Program-made: the position numbers and the translations under genes
From: Pseudomonas sp. K2I15
GTDB lineage: Bacteria > Pseudomonadota > Gammaproteobacteria > Pseudomonadales > Pseudomonadaceae
Assembly (NCBI RefSeq): GCF_002204795.1
Contig: NZ_NIXO01000003.1
Span: forward strand, 1-64,000
DNA length: 64,000 bases
Reading direction: 5' to 3'
Notes under the pieces: generated by a model
The model's database searches: none
Seen by the model: only the letters and a program-made list of their open reading frames with translations
What the model was told of the DNA's origin: nothing
Part shown: in pieces, positions 23,833 through 34,722 of the stretch
How the letters are laid out: each line of letters begins with the position of its first letter
Numbering within the stretch: position 1 is the stretch's first letter

Positions 23833-24705
23833 TTGGATCTGGTCCAGCTGGAAATTTTCAAAGCCGTTGCCGAGCAAGGCAGCATCAGCGCCGCTGCGCA
23901 GTTGATCCATCGGGTGCCATCGAACCTGACCACGCGGATCAAGCAGTTGGAGCAGGACCTGGGCGTGGATTTGTTTATTCGCGAGAAGAGCCGGCTGAGG
24001 TTGTCGCCGGCGGGGTGGAATTTTCTCGGTTATGCGCGGCGCATTCTCGACCTGGTGCAGGAAGCCCGGGCGACGGTGGCGGGGGAGGAGCCGCAGGGCG
24101 CGTTTGCCCTGGGTTCGCTGGAGAGTACGGCGGCGGTGCGTATTCCCGCGGTGCTGGCGGCGTACAACCAGAAGCACGCCAAGGTGGAGCTGGACCTGAC
24201 GACCGGGCCTTCAGGGGCGATGATCGAGGGTGTGTTGTCGGGGCGGCTGGCGGCGGCGTTTGTCGATGGCCCGGTGTTGCATGCGACGCTGGAAGGCGTG
24301 GCAGTCTTTGAGGAGGAGATGGTGGTGATTGCGCCGCTGCACCATGCGCCGATCACCCGGGGGCAGGATGTGAGCGGGGAGAGCATCTATACCTTTCGCT
24401 CGAACTGTTCGTACCGGCATCACTTCGAGCGTTGGTTTTCACAGGATGGCGCGGTGCCGGGGAAGATCTTCGAGATGGAGTCGTATCACGGAATGCTCGC
24501 TTGCATCAGCGCGGGTGCGGGGTTGGCGCTGATGCCGCGCAGCATGCTGGAGAGCATGCCGGGGTTTACGGCCGTGAGTGTGTGGCCGTTGACCGATAGC
24601 TTTCGAATTTTGAATACCTGGCTGATCTGGCGCCGGGGCACGGTGTCGCAGAGCTTGAACAGCTTTGTGCGGTTGCTGGAAGAGCGCGGCCTGAAGGCGC
24701 ACTAG
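23833..24705 (+). CDS. LysR-family transcriptional regulator
   Basis: The 290-residue protein starts with the winged helix-turn-helix ([39 protein letters not shown]), followed by the effector-binding domain. The TTG at 23833 has ttggaga upstream at correct distance; a second TTG at 23821 would add four residues. It is divergently placed from the Sad-type dehydrogenase gene, the classic layout for LysR control of a neighbour. The presumed inducer is a semialdehyde or related metabolite. Confidence 0.85.
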   Translation: MDLVQLEIFKAVAEQGSISAAAQLIHRVPSNLTTRIKQLEQDLGVDLFIREKSRLRLSPAGWNFLGYARRILDLVQEARATVAGEEPQGAFALGSLESTAAVRIPAVLAAYNQKHAKVELDLTTGPSGAMIEGVLSGRLAAAFVDGPVLHATLEGVAVFEEEMVVIAPLHHAPITRGQDVSGESIYTFRSNCSYRHHFERWFSQDGAVPGKIFEMESYHGMLACISAGAGLALMPRSMLESMPGFTAVSVWPLTDSFRILNTWLIWRRGTVSQSLNSFVRLLEERGLKAH

Positions 24706-24711
24706 GTGTTG

Positions 24712-24822
24712 TGTGGGAGCTGTCGAGCTTTAGCGAGGCTGCGATGATGTCGGCACAGTCGACATTGATGGTGCCTGACCCACCGCTATCGCGGCCTCGC
24801 TAAAGCTCGACGGCTCCCACAT
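24712..24822. repeat. Long inverted repeat (REP-related family)
   Basis: Arms tgtgggagctgtcgagcttt...gaggc and its complement pair around a 40-base spacer. The outer tgtgggag resembles the REP of 5334, but the inner arm (tcgagctttagcgaggc) is a different family. It lies between the LysR gene and the convergent small membrane gene. Confidence 0.8.
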
Positions 24823-24832
24823 TTGGTCTTTG

Positions 24833-25042
24833 TCAGCCGCCAAATTGCAGGGTGCCCATGGCCAGTTTGGCCATCAGGGCGCCGGCGCCGAGTTGCACCA
24901 GCCACAGCGCCAAACCGCCGAGGAACACGCCGAGGGCCACTTGCAGCACCAGGCTTTTCTGGCGCTTGATGGGGGGTGGGCGCGGGGTGAAGTGGTCCAG
25001 GTCGTCGCGGTCGGCACGCAGGTGCAGGTCGTCGTTTTTCAT
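24833..25042 (-). CDS. Small single-span membrane protein
   Basis: The 69-residue product has a hydrophilic N-terminus (KNDDLHLRADRDDLDHFTP), a basic stretch PIKRQKS and one membrane helix (about residues 34-60). Orientation by the positive-inside rule would put the N-terminus in the cytoplasm. The ribosome site is weak. Function unknown. Confidence 0.6.
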   Translation of the reverse strand: MKNDDLHLRADRDDLDHFTPRPPPIKRQKSLVLQVALGVFLGGLALWLVQLGAGALMAKLAMGTLQFGG

Positions 25043-25152
25043 AGGGTACTCATGGGGAAGGGACTGTCTTGGTGTCAGTCTAGGGGTAGCGGACTGAAAG
25101 CAGCGAATTTTTAGGGGCCGTGCACTCATCTATTGAAGCAATCCACTTACCC

Positions 25153-25285
25153 TGTGGCGAGGGGGCTTGTCCCCCGTTGGGCTGCGCAGCGGCCCTAATT
25201 CAGGCACCGCACTTATTCAGAAAGTTCACGGTGGCAGGTTTTGGGGCCGCTGCGCAGCCCAGCGGGAGCAAGCTCCCTCGCCACA
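25153..25285. repeat. Inverted repeat of the 'tgtggcgaggg' REP family
   Basis: Arms tgtggcgagggggcttgtcc and gggagcaagctccctcgcca, plus inner arms with gctgcgcagc, pair across about 50 bases. The same family occurs at 28929-29040. It fills most of the 311-base gap between the small membrane gene and the aminotransferase terminator. Confidence 0.8.
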
Positions 25286-25306
25286 TTGAGCGCGGTCCTC
25301 AGAATG

Positions 25307-25338
25307 AAAAAGGGGAAGCCACTGGCTTCCCCTTTTTT
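25307..25338. terminator. Rho-independent terminator of tyrB
   Basis: The stem ggggaagcc / ggcttcccc with loop act is bordered by A5 on one side and T7 on the other, so it works in both directions. On the minus strand it lies 15 bases after the stop of the aminotransferase gene. Confidence 0.9.
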
Positions 25339-25353
25339 TGCATCACAACAGGC

Positions 25354-26550
25354 TTACAGCACCTGAACGATGGCTTTGGTCACCGCATCAATGTTCGCCT
25401 GGTTCAACGCCGCCACACAGATGCGGCCCGTGTCCAGGGCGTAGATACCAAACTCGCTGCGCAGGCGCGTCACTTGTTCAACGCTCAGGCCGGAGTAGGA
25501 GAACATCCCACGCTGGCGACCGACGAAGCTGAAGTCGTGGCCGGGAGCCGCCTTGGCCAGTTCAGCCACCATCTGCTCACGCATGCCGCGAATGCGCAGG
25601 CGCATTTCCGCCAGTTCCGCTTCCCACTGGGCACGCAGCTCAGGGTTGTTCAGCACCGCCGCCACAATCGCCGCGCCGTGGGTCGGCGGGTTGGAGTAGT
25701 TGGTGCGGATCACACGCTTGACCTGGGACAGGATGCGCGCGCTTTCTTCTTTGGAGTCGGTGACGATGGACAGGGCGCCCACGCGCTCGCCGTACAGCGA
25801 GAACGATTTGGAGAACGAGCTGGACACAAAGAAGGTCAGGCCCGATTCAGCGAACAGGCGCACCGCAGCGGCGTCTTCGTCGATGCCGTCGCCAAAGCCC
25901 TGGTAGGCCATGTCGAGGAACGGTACGAGGTTTTTCGCCTTGACCACGTCCAGCACTTGTTGCCAGTCGGCCGGGCTCAGGTCGACGCCGGTCGGGTTGT
26001 GGCAGCAGGCGTGCAGCACCACGATGGACTGTGGCGGCAGGGCGTTGAGGTCTTCCAGCAGGCCGGCGCGGTTTACGTCGTGGGTGGCGGCGTCGTAGTA
26101 GCGATAGGTCTGTACCGGGAAACCGGCTTTTTCAAACAGCGCCTGGTGGTTTTCCCAGCTCGGGTCGCTGATGGCGACGACGGCGTTGGGCAGCAGTTGC
26201 TTGAGGAAGTCTGCGCCGATTTTCAGGGCGCCGGTGCCGCCAACAGCCTGGGCGGTGATGACGCGGCCGGAGCTGATCAGTGGCGACTGCGCACCAAACA
26301 GCAGCTTCTGCACGGCCTGGTCGTAGGCCACAATACCGTCGATTGGCAAGTAGCCACGGGCGGCGTGTTGCGCCACTCGAATGGCTTCCGCTTCGGCAAC
26401 GGCACGCAAGAGTGGAATCTTCCCCTCCTCGTTGCAGTAAACGCCCACGCCAAGGTTGACCTTGGTGGTTCGGGTATCGGCGTTGAATGCTTCGTTGAGG
26501 CCCAGGATTGGATCGCGTGGTGCCATTTCGACAGCGGAGAACAGGCTCAT
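25354..26550 (-). CDS. tyrB: Aromatic/aspartate aminotransferase (class I, PLP)
   Basis: The 398-residue enzyme has the aspartate/tyrosine aminotransferase features: NLGVGVYCNEEGKIP, HACCHNPTGVD, DMAYQGFGDG and the PLP lysine in SSSFSKSFSLYGERVG, with Arg in FGIYALDTGRICVAALN. It transfers amino groups between aromatic or acidic amino acids and 2-oxoglutarate. The ATG at 26550 begins the conserved MSLFSAVEMAPRDPI; an open frame reaching 26655 has no coding character. It is divergent from uvrB, as I recall for P. aeruginosa. Confidence 0.9.
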   Translation of the reverse strand: MSLFSAVEMAPRDPILGLNEAFNADTRTTKVNLGVGVYCNEEGKIPLLRAVAEAEAIRVAQHAARGYLPIDGIVAYDQAVQKLLFGAQSPLISSGRVITAQAVGGTGALKIGADFLKQLLPNAVVAISDPSWENHQALFEKAGFPVQTYRYYDAATHDVNRAGLLEDLNALPPQSIVVLHACCHNPTGVDLSPADWQQVLDVVKAKNLVPFLDMAYQGFGDGIDEDAAAVRLFAESGLTFFVSSSFSKSFSLYGERVGALSIVTDSKEESARILSQVKRVIRTNYSNPPTHGAAIVAAVLNNPELRAQWEAELAEMRLRIRGMREQMVAELAKAAPGHDFSFVGRQRGMFSYSGLSVEQVTRLRSEFGIYALDTGRICVAALNQANIDAVTKAIVQVL

Positions 26551-26893
26551 TTTTGCGGCAGCTCTATAGAGAGTGGAGGGACGTGTCGCGCTCCAGCCGA
26601 ATGCACTAGAGCGGTGCACAAACGGGGAGCTAGTATAGAGGCCATCACTGCTCACGGCGACAGCCGAAACGGCTTTTCGGCCAAGTTTTTCGGTTTATTT
26701 ACCGACCGTTAGTCTTATTGCAACATTGACGGCCCAGGGCATGTAGGACGATTGCCTTGAAACCCGTCACATTCGCCTCCACTTCTACAGCTATCATGGT
26801 TTTTTCCTGCAACCTGCGCCGAACAGTCGCGGGTCGCGGTCTTTTTCGTCCCCGCTGCTTTTTCCGGCCCCGGGGTGACTCAAGAGGTACGTT
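26551..26893. other. Divergent promoter region, tyrB / uvrB
   Basis: These 343 bases separate two divergent genes and must hold both promoters. I find no convincing LexA-box (CTG-N10-CAG with the usual TATATA centre) before uvrB, and no clear sigma-70 pair. Confidence 0.5.
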
Positions 26894-28909
<2,016 letters not shown>

Positions 28910-28928
28910 TGCGCAGCGATGCAGCTTC

Positions 28929-29040
28929 TGTGGCGAGGGGGCTTGTTGTGGCGAGGGAGCTTGCTCCCGCTGGAGTGCGAAGCGCTCCCAGGATTTTGGG
29001 GCCGCTTCGCAGCCCAGCGGGAGCAAGCTCCCTCGCCACA
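28929..29040. repeat. Inverted repeat of the 'tgtggcgaggg' REP family
   Basis: The right arm gggagcaagctccctcgcca pairs with gtggcgagggagcttgctcc; the left arm is preceded by an extra partial copy (tgtggcgagggggcttgt), giving one and a half left arms. It lies between uvrB and the convergent MFS gene. Confidence 0.8.
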
Positions 29041-29047
29041 GGTTATT

Positions 29048-30598
29048 TCAGTGGGCTTCCCCAGCCTTGAGCCCCGCCGGCAACGCCTTGGTCAACAAAA
29101 TCGCCACCATGCTGATCCCCAGCGCCAACCCCACAAAGTGAAACGCATCGTTGTAGGCCATGATCTGCGCCTGCTGATGCGCTATCTCGCTCAACTTGCC
29201 CAACGCCGCCGTCTCACTCCCAAACTTCTCGGTCAACGTCGCCATCCGCTCCGCCACCTGCGGATTGGTCGGCACAATCGCCTCGCGTAAGTAATCAAAA
29301 TACGTCTTGGTGCGCGCATCCAGCAGCGTCGCCAGCAACGCAATCCCGATCGCCCCGCCGAGGTTGCGCAGGATATTGAACAAGCTCGACGCCGACCCCG
29401 CGTCCTTCGGCATGATGTACGCGGTGGCAATCAACGAAATCGTGACCATGATCAATGGCTGCCCCAGTGCGCGGATGATCTGGATCCGGTTGAACTGGTC
29501 GCCGGCAAAGTCCGGGTTCAGCACCCCCGACGAAAAACTCGCCAACCCAAACAGCCCGAACCCCAGCGTGCACAGCCATTTGGGCGACACGTATTTCATC
29601 AGCTTGGGCACCAGCGGAATCAGAAACAGCTGCGGCACGCCCATCCACATGATCACTTCGCCGATTTGCAGGGCGTTGTAGTTCTGGATCTGCGCCAGGT
29701 AAAGCGGCAGCAGATAAATCGAGCCATACAACCCCACGCCCATCCCCAGGCTCGAAATACTCGACAGCCCGAAATTGCGATTGCCGAGGATGCGCAGGTT
29801 GATCAGCGGGTTGGGCTTGGACATCTGCACGATCACAAAGGTGATCAGGCTCAGCAGGGCGACGGTGCCCAGGCTGACGATCAGGCTCGATTCCAGCCAG
29901 TCCTTGCGATGGCCTTCCTCCAGGAACACCTGCAAACACCCAAGGCCCACGGCCATGGTGACGATGCCGAGATAATCGGTGCTTTTGAGCAGGTCCCAGT
30001 TGGACTCCTTTTTCTCCAGCCCGTACAGCAGCCCGGCGATCATGATCAGGCCCGGCGGGATGTTGATGTAGAAGATGTATTCCCAGCCCCAGTTCTCGGT
30101 CAACCAGCCGCCAATGGTGGGGCCAATGGACGGGGCGAAGGTGGCGGTCATGGCGAACATGGCCATGCCTTTGGCGCGGTGGTGTTCGGGCAGCTTGATC
30201 AGCGTGAGGGTGAATGCCAGCGGGATCAGCGCACCGCCGGTAAAGCCCTGCAAGGCGCGGAACACGATCATGCTTTCCAGGCTCCAGGCCATGGAGCACA
30301 TCAACGAGGCGATCAGGAACCCGCCGGACACCCACACCGCCAACCGGCGCGCCGACAACAGCTGCACCAGCCAGGCAGTGAGGGGGATCATGATGATTTC
30401 GGCGACAAGGTAGGAGGTGGAAATCCACGAGCCCTCTTCCAGGGTGGCCGACAGTGCGCCCTGGATGTCCTTGAGGGAGGAGTTGGTGATCTGGATGTCG
30501 AGCACCGCCATAAAGGCGCCGAGCATCACGCTCATCACCGCAATCCAGTCGCGCCGGCTCGGTTCGCCGACTGGGGCCAGCAGTTGATCACCGGCCAT
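29048..30598 (-). CDS. MFS multidrug exporter, DHA2 (EmrB/QacA) family
   Basis: The 516-residue protein has 14 predicted membrane helices and the DHA2 motifs: an N-terminal MLGAFMAVLDIQITNSSLKDI and motif C GPTIGGWL. It pairs with the HlyD/EmrA-type gene that overlaps its start by 11 bases; with an outer-membrane channel encoded elsewhere the two would form a tripartite pump for hydrophobic drugs. No outer-membrane factor gene is adjacent. Confidence 0.92.
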   Translation of the reverse strand: MAGDQLLAPVGEPSRRDWIAVMSVMLGAFMAVLDIQITNSSLKDIQGALSATLEEGSWISTSYLVAEIIMIPLTAWLVQLLSARRLAVWVSGGFLIASLMCSMAWSLESMIVFRALQGFTGGALIPLAFTLTLIKLPEHHRAKGMAMFAMTATFAPSIGPTIGGWLTENWGWEYIFYINIPPGLIMIAGLLYGLEKKESNWDLLKSTDYLGIVTMAVGLGCLQVFLEEGHRKDWLESSLIVSLGTVALLSLITFVIVQMSKPNPLINLRILGNRNFGLSSISSLGMGVGLYGSIYLLPLYLAQIQNYNALQIGEVIMWMGVPQLFLIPLVPKLMKYVSPKWLCTLGFGLFGLASFSSGVLNPDFAGDQFNRIQIIRALGQPLIMVTISLIATAYIMPKDAGSASSLFNILRNLGGAIGIALLATLLDARTKTYFDYLREAIVPTNPQVAERMATLTEKFGSETAALGKLSEIAHQQAQIMAYNDAFHFVGLALGISMVAILLTKALPAGLKAGEAH

Positions 30599-31634
30599 CT
30601 TGCGGGTCTTTGATGTTCACTTTGACCGTCACCGACATGCCCGGGCGGATTTTGCCCTTCAGCGGGTTGTCGGCGGCGAAGGTCAGTTTTACCGGAATCC
30701 GTTGTACGACTTTGGTGAAGTTACCCGTGGCATTGTCCGGCGGCAGCAGGCTGAACTGCGCGCCGGAGGCCCCGAACAGATTGGCGACGCGGCCTTCGAT
30801 CGGCGTATCGCCGTAGGCGTCAAACGTCAGCTCGGCCTTTTGCCCGGGCTGCATATGGCCGATCTGGGTTTCCTTGAAGTTGGCCTGCACCCAGATGTCC
30901 TGGTCCGGGACGATCGACAGCAGGTAGGCGCCGGCCTGCACGTATTGGCCGTTGCGCGCGGCACGCTGGCCGATCAGGCCGCTGATGGGCGCGTGGATTT
31001 CGCTGCGGGTCAGGTTCAGTTCGGCCTGGGCCAGGTCGGTCTTGGCGTTGGCGATCATCGCGTCGAGGCGCTTGATTTCGGCGTTCAGGGCGTTGACCTG
31101 CTGGCGCTGGCCCTGCAGGTCGGCCTGGGCCATGGTCACCTGGGAGCGGGCGATATGGTTGTCGGCGTCCAGGGTGGTCACCCGTTCTTCGGAGACGTAG
31201 CCGGGTTTGCGCAGGGTTTGCGCGCGGTTCAGGTCGATCTGCGAGCGGCCGAGGGTGGCCTGGCTGGAGGAGACCTTGGCTGCACCGGCGGCGATCAGGC
31301 TGGCTTGCTGGGTCAGTTTGCTCTGGGCCTGCACGCGCTCGGCTTCGCGCATGGCCAGGGCGGCGTTGGCGCGGTCGACGGCGAGGTGGAAGTCGTCGCC
31401 TTCGAGCTTGACCAGCAACTGGCCTTTTTCCACGTGTTCATTGTCACCGACCATGACCTCGACGATTCGCGCGCCAAGCTGGCTGGAGACGCGGGTGATC
31501 TCGCCCTGCACGTAGGCGTTGTCGGTGCTTTCATAAAAGCGGCCCTTGAAGAACCACTGGGCGAAAAAGCCCGCGGCAATCAAGACCACGATAAACAGGA
31601 AGATAAACAGGCGGCGTTTGAGCGGGGCAGGCAT
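30588..31634 (-). CDS. HlyD/EmrA-type membrane fusion protein
   Basis: The 348-residue protein has a single N-terminal membrane helix (about 10-28), a barrel-sandwich lipoyl-like domain split around long coiled coils (AALAMREAERVQAQSKLTQQ and later), and the beta-barrel C-terminal part (VWVQANFKETQIGHMQPGQ). It bridges the MFS pump to an outer-membrane channel. It is the first gene of the two-gene minus-strand operon and is divergent from gltX across 196 bases. Confidence 0.9.
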   Translation of the reverse strand: MPAPLKRRLFIFLFIVVLIAAGFFAQWFFKGRFYESTDNAYVQGEITRVSSQLGARIVEVMVGDNEHVEKGQLLVKLEGDDFHLAVDRANAALAMREAERVQAQSKLTQQASLIAAGAAKVSSSQATLGRSQIDLNRAQTLRKPGYVSEERVTTLDADNHIARSQVTMAQADLQGQRQQVNALNAEIKRLDAMIANAKTDLAQAELNLTRSEIHAPISGLIGQRAARNGQYVQAGAYLLSIVPDQDIWVQANFKETQIGHMQPGQKAELTFDAYGDTPIEGRVANLFGASGAQFSLLPPDNATGNFTKVVQRIPVKLTFAADNPLKGKIRPGMSVTVKVNIKDPQDGR

Positions 31635-31830
31635 GGCGATAATGTCGGCAACAAAAGGTAATGGAATATAGCCAGCGAATGATCTGGCAAATAGCCATGG
31701 CGAGTCTTGAGACCGGAGCTTGTCTCATATGCCCTTTGTTCGCCTCCCCACGCTGGAGCCCAAGGGCTTGGGGCTGTTACCATTCGCCCCTTGTTTCATT
31801 TTCAGTTTTATCGCCAATTCGAGACCCGCC

Positions 31831-33312
31831 ATGACCACCGTCCGCACGCGCATCGCGCCATCGCCTACTGGGGATCCCCACGTAGGTACTGCTTACATCG
31901 CCTTGTTCAACTACTGCTTTGCCAAGCAGCACGGCGGTGAATTCATCCTGCGGATCGAAGACACCGATCAACTGCGTTCCACCCGTGAGTCGGAACAGCA
32001 GATTTTCGATGCCCTGCGCTGGTTGGGCATCACCTGGGCTGAAGGCCCGGATGTCGGCGGCCCGCACGGCCCGTATCGCCAGAGCGAGCGCAGCGACATC
32101 TACAAAAAGTACACCCAGCAGTTGGTTGACATGGGCCACGCCTTCCCGTGCTTCTGCACGGCCGAAGAGCTGGACCAGATGCGCGCCGAGCAAATGGCCC
32201 GTGGTGAAACCCCGCGCTATGACGGCCGCGCGCTGCTGCTGTCGAAAGAAGAAGTGGCCCAGCGCCTGGCCGCCGGGGAGCCGCACGTTATCCGCATGAA
32301 GGTGCCAAGCGAAGGCGTGTGCGTGGTGCCGGACATGCTGCGCGGCGACGTCGAGATCCCGTGGGACCGCATGGACATGCAAGTGCTGATGAAGACCGAC
32401 GGCCTGCCGACGTACTTCCTGGCCAACGTGGTGGACGACCACCTGATGGGCATCACCCACGTGCTGCGTGGCGAAGAGTGGCTGCCATCGGCGCCGAAGC
32501 TGATCCTGCTCTACGAATACTTCGGCTGGGAACAGCCGCAGTTGTGCTACATGCCGCTGCTGCGTAACCCGGACAAGAGCAAGCTGTCCAAGCGCAAGAA
32601 CCCGACCTCGGTGACCTTCTACGAGCGCATGGGCTTCATGCCGGAAGCGATGCTCAACTACCTGGGCCGCATGGGCTGGTCGATGCCGGACGAGCGCGAG
32701 AAGTTCTCGCTGCAGGAAATGGTCGATAACTTCGACCTGTCCCGCGTGTCCCTCGGCGGGCCGATTTTCGACGTCGAGAAGCTGTCGTGGCTCAACGGCC
32801 AGTGGCTGCGTGACCTGCCGGTGGAAGAGTTCGCCAGCCGCGTGCAGCAGTGGGCGTTGAACCCCGAGTACATGATGAAGATCGCGCCGCTGGTGCAGGG
32901 CAGGGTGGAGACGTTCAGCCAGGTCGCACCGTTGGCGAGTTTCTTCTTTGCCGGTGGCGTGAACCCCGACGTGAAGCTGTTTGAGTCGAAAAAGCTCTCG
33001 GGTGACCAGGTTCGCCAGTTGATGCAGCTGATTTTGTGGAAGCTCGAAAGCCTGCGCCAGTGGGAGAAGGATGCAATCACCGCGACCATCCAGGCGGTGG
33101 TTGAATCCCTGGAATTGAAACTGCGCGATGCCATGCCGCTCATGTTTGCCGCGATCACCGGGCAGGCCAGTTCGGTGTCGGTACTCGACGCGATGGAAAT
33201 CCTCGGCCCGGACCTGACCCGTTTCCGCCTGCGCCAAGCCCTTGATTTGCTTGGTGGTGTGTCGAAGAAAGAAAACAAGGAATGGGAAAAGCTGCTGGGC
33301 GCTATCGCTTAA
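31831..33312 (+). CDS. gltX: Glutamyl-tRNA synthetase
   Basis: The 493-residue class I synthetase has the HIGH-type motif in [11 protein letters not shown] and the KMSKS-type motif KLSKRKN. It charges tRNA-Glu, whose genes lie directly downstream. The ATG at 31831 with gagaccc upstream starts the conserved [14 protein letters not shown]; an open frame back to 31720 lacks coding character. An intrinsic terminator follows at 33332. Confidence 0.97.
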   Translation: MTTVRTRIAPSPTGDPHVGTAYIALFNYCFAKQHGGEFILRIEDTDQLRSTRESEQQIFDALRWLGITWAEGPDVGGPHGPYRQSERSDIYKKYTQQLVDMGHAFPCFCTAEELDQMRAEQMARGETPRYDGRALLLSKEEVAQRLAAGEPHVIRMKVPSEGVCVVPDMLRGDVEIPWDRMDMQVLMKTDGLPTYFLANVVDDHLMGITHVLRGEEWLPSAPKLILLYEYFGWEQPQLCYMPLLRNPDKSKLSKRKNPTSVTFYERMGFMPEAMLNYLGRMGWSMPDEREKFSLQEMVDNFDLSRVSLGGPIFDVEKLSWLNGQWLRDLPVEEFASRVQQWALNPEYMMKIAPLVQGRVETFSQVAPLASFFFAGGVNPDVKLFESKKLSGDQVRQLMQLILWKLESLRQWEKDAITATIQAVVESLELKLRDAMPLMFAAITGQASSVSVLDAMEILGPDLTRFRLRQALDLLGGVSKKENKEWEKLLGAIA

Positions 33313-33331
33313 GCCCGCTGTTGTAACGGCC

Positions 33332-33353
33332 AAACCCCGGTTTTCCGGGGTTT
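33332..33353 (+). terminator. Rho-independent terminator of gltX
   Basis: aaaccccgg-tttt-ccggggttt forms a perfect nine-base stem 19 bases after the gltX stop. Confidence 0.88.
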
Positions 33354-33409
33354 AGTCGGTAAGTGATTGTTATCTCGGCAAAAAATTTTGAAATTTGTTA
33401 AAAATAAAT

Positions 33410-33438
33410 TTGACACGTTTCCAATACGCCATTAAGAT
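33410..33438 (+). promoter_or_regulatory. Sigma-70 promoter of the tRNA operon
   Basis: A TTGACA -35 (33410-33415) and a TAAGAT -10 (33433-33438) are 17 bases apart, close to consensus. The GC-rich stretch gccccg after the -10 is the kind of discriminator found at stringently controlled stable-RNA promoters. Transcription would start about 15 bases before the first tRNA-Ala. Confidence 0.8.
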
Positions 33439-33459
33439 TCGCCCCGTCCTCACCGACGA

Positions 33460-33535
<76 letters not shown>

Positions 33536-33615
33536 ATTTACAGGTTCAAGGTCTGGCCACACCGTCTTTGAATCGATCAGGTCTCAGCTCTGATCACGTT
33601 GTATAGAAGGTTTGT

Positions 33616-33691
33616 GTCCCCTTCGTCTAGTGGCCTAGGACACCGCCCTTTCACGGCGGTAACAGGGGTTCGAGTCCCCTAGGGGACGCCA
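33616..33691 (+). tRNA. tRNA-Glu (TTC)
   Basis: The 76 bases have encoded CCA, anticodon stem ccgcc/ggcgg and loop with anticodon TTC. Acceptor gtcccct pairs with aggggac. It lies 80 bases after tRNA-Ala in the same transcript and next to gltX, whose product charges it. Confidence 0.96.
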
Positions 33692-33741
33692 GTTTCAACA
33701 AGCAGCTCGCAAGGTCTGCTGCGCCGCGAGGCGAAAAATCC

Positions 33742-33817
<76 letters not shown>

Positions 33818-33895
33818 ATTTACAGGTTCAAGGTCTGGCCACACCGTCCTTGAATCGATCAGGTCTCAGCTCTGATCAGTGTATAGAAGGTTTGT

Positions 33896-33971
33896 GTCCC
33901 CTTCGTCTAGTGGCCTAGGACACCGCCCTTTCACGGCGGTAACAGGGGTTCGAGTCCCCTAGGGGACGCCA
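33896..33971 (+). tRNA. tRNA-Glu (TTC), second copy
   Basis: Sequence identical to 33616-33691, last gene of the four-tRNA run, followed at once by two hairpins that end the transcript. Confidence 0.96.
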
Positions 33972-33977
33972 CGATTA

Positions 33978-34026
33978 CCCGCTCTGCGGGATTTTTAAGG
34001 GTCATTCAATTATTGAATGGCCCTTT
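33978..34026 (+). terminator. Tandem terminators of the tRNA operon
   Basis: A cccgc-tct-gcggg hairpin with a following T5 (33978-33996) is followed by a 14-base stem aagggtcattcaat / attgaatggccctt with T4 (33997-34026). Two stops in a row fit a strongly transcribed stable-RNA operon. Confidence 0.85.
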
Positions 34027-34103
34027 TGTTTGTCTGGCGTTTGGCCAATCCTCCTTCCTTTTCCCAAAATGTTCTTCTGACCAATGGTCATGCCGGTGGC
34101 TTG

Positions 34104-34131
34104 CGAAATATTATTATGGTAATAATATTCG
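34104..34131. promoter_or_regulatory. Palindromic operator candidate upstream of the TetR gene
   Basis: The arms tattatta and taataata, flanked by cgaa and ttcg, form a near-perfect AT-rich inverted repeat 24 bases before the TetR gene's start. Autoregulation by TetR-family repressors through such a site is common. I see no second copy elsewhere in this region. Confidence 0.65.
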
Positions 34132-34154
34132 AAGCATGAGATTCGGAGGCAACG

Positions 34155-34694
34155 ATGAACGATAAAAAAGCGCAAACCCGCGAACGTATTCTGCAAGCTG
34201 CCGGCGCCGCCCTGGTGCAGCGCGGCCCGGCCGAGCCGAGTGTGGGCGAAGTGATGGGCGCGGCGGGGCTGACCGTCGGTGGTTTCTACGCGCACTTTGA
34301 AAGTAAAGATGCACTGATGCTGGAGGCCTTCACCGAGTTGCTGGCCCGGCGTCGCGCAGCCGTTGATGACATGGACTCATCGCTGACCGGTGAAGAGCGT
34401 CGCGCGCTGGTCGCAGCGTTCTACCTGTCGCGTAAACACCGTGACTCCACCACCCAGGCGTGCCCGATTCCGTCCACGGTGGGCGAGATGAGCCGCTTGC
34501 CGGATGAGTTCCGCCAGGCCTTGAACGAACACTGCGAGCTGATGGCTGCGCAACTGGCCGCCAGCCCTGAAGACACCGACAAGGCCCTGGCCGACATGGC
34601 GCTGATGATCGGCGGCTTGTCGCTGGCCCGCGCCTTGGGCCCGGGTGAGTTGTCGGACCGTGTGTTGCGTGCGGCCAAGTCCGCAGTGCGTTAA
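34155..34694 (+). CDS. TetR-family transcriptional regulator
   Basis: The 179-residue protein has the N-terminal TetR helix-turn-helix (RERILQAAGAALVQRG... VGEVMGAAGLTVGGFYAHFESKDALM) and an all-helical ligand domain. The single Cys (QACPIP) follows the DNA-binding part. The ATG has ggaggc upstream. It precedes a hydrolase, a thioesterase and dusC in the same direction, with short gaps, so it likely heads and controls at least the hydrolase gene. Confidence 0.9.
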   Translation: MNDKKAQTRERILQAAGAALVQRGPAEPSVGEVMGAAGLTVGGFYAHFESKDALMLEAFTELLARRRAAVDDMDSSLTGEERRALVAAFYLSRKHRDSTTQACPIPSTVGEMSRLPDEFRQALNEHCELMAAQLAASPEDTDKALADMALMIGGLSLARALGPGELSDRVLRAAKSAVR

Positions 34695-34722
34695 GAACGG
34701 CTTCTGGCCTGGGGAATAAGCG

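Noticed and set aside
22322..23905. Plus-strand open frame of 527 codons across the aldehyde dehydrogenase gene
   Set aside because: Gly/His/Val-rich shadow of the Sad-type gene on the other strand; no motif or ribosome site.
25120..26712. Plus-strand open frame of 530 codons across tyrB
   Set aside because: It runs through the REP element, the terminator and the antisense of a clear aminotransferase gene.
26700..26893. LexA (SOS) box upstream of uvrB
   Set aside because: No CTG-N10-CAG with an AT-rich centre was found by eye, so SOS control is not claimed.
33972..34154. Integrated element attached to the tRNA-Glu 3' end
   Set aside because: The tRNA run is followed at once by two terminators and a conserved TetR gene. 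There is no integrase or displaced tRNA 3' end; the second tRNA pair is a tandem duplication.
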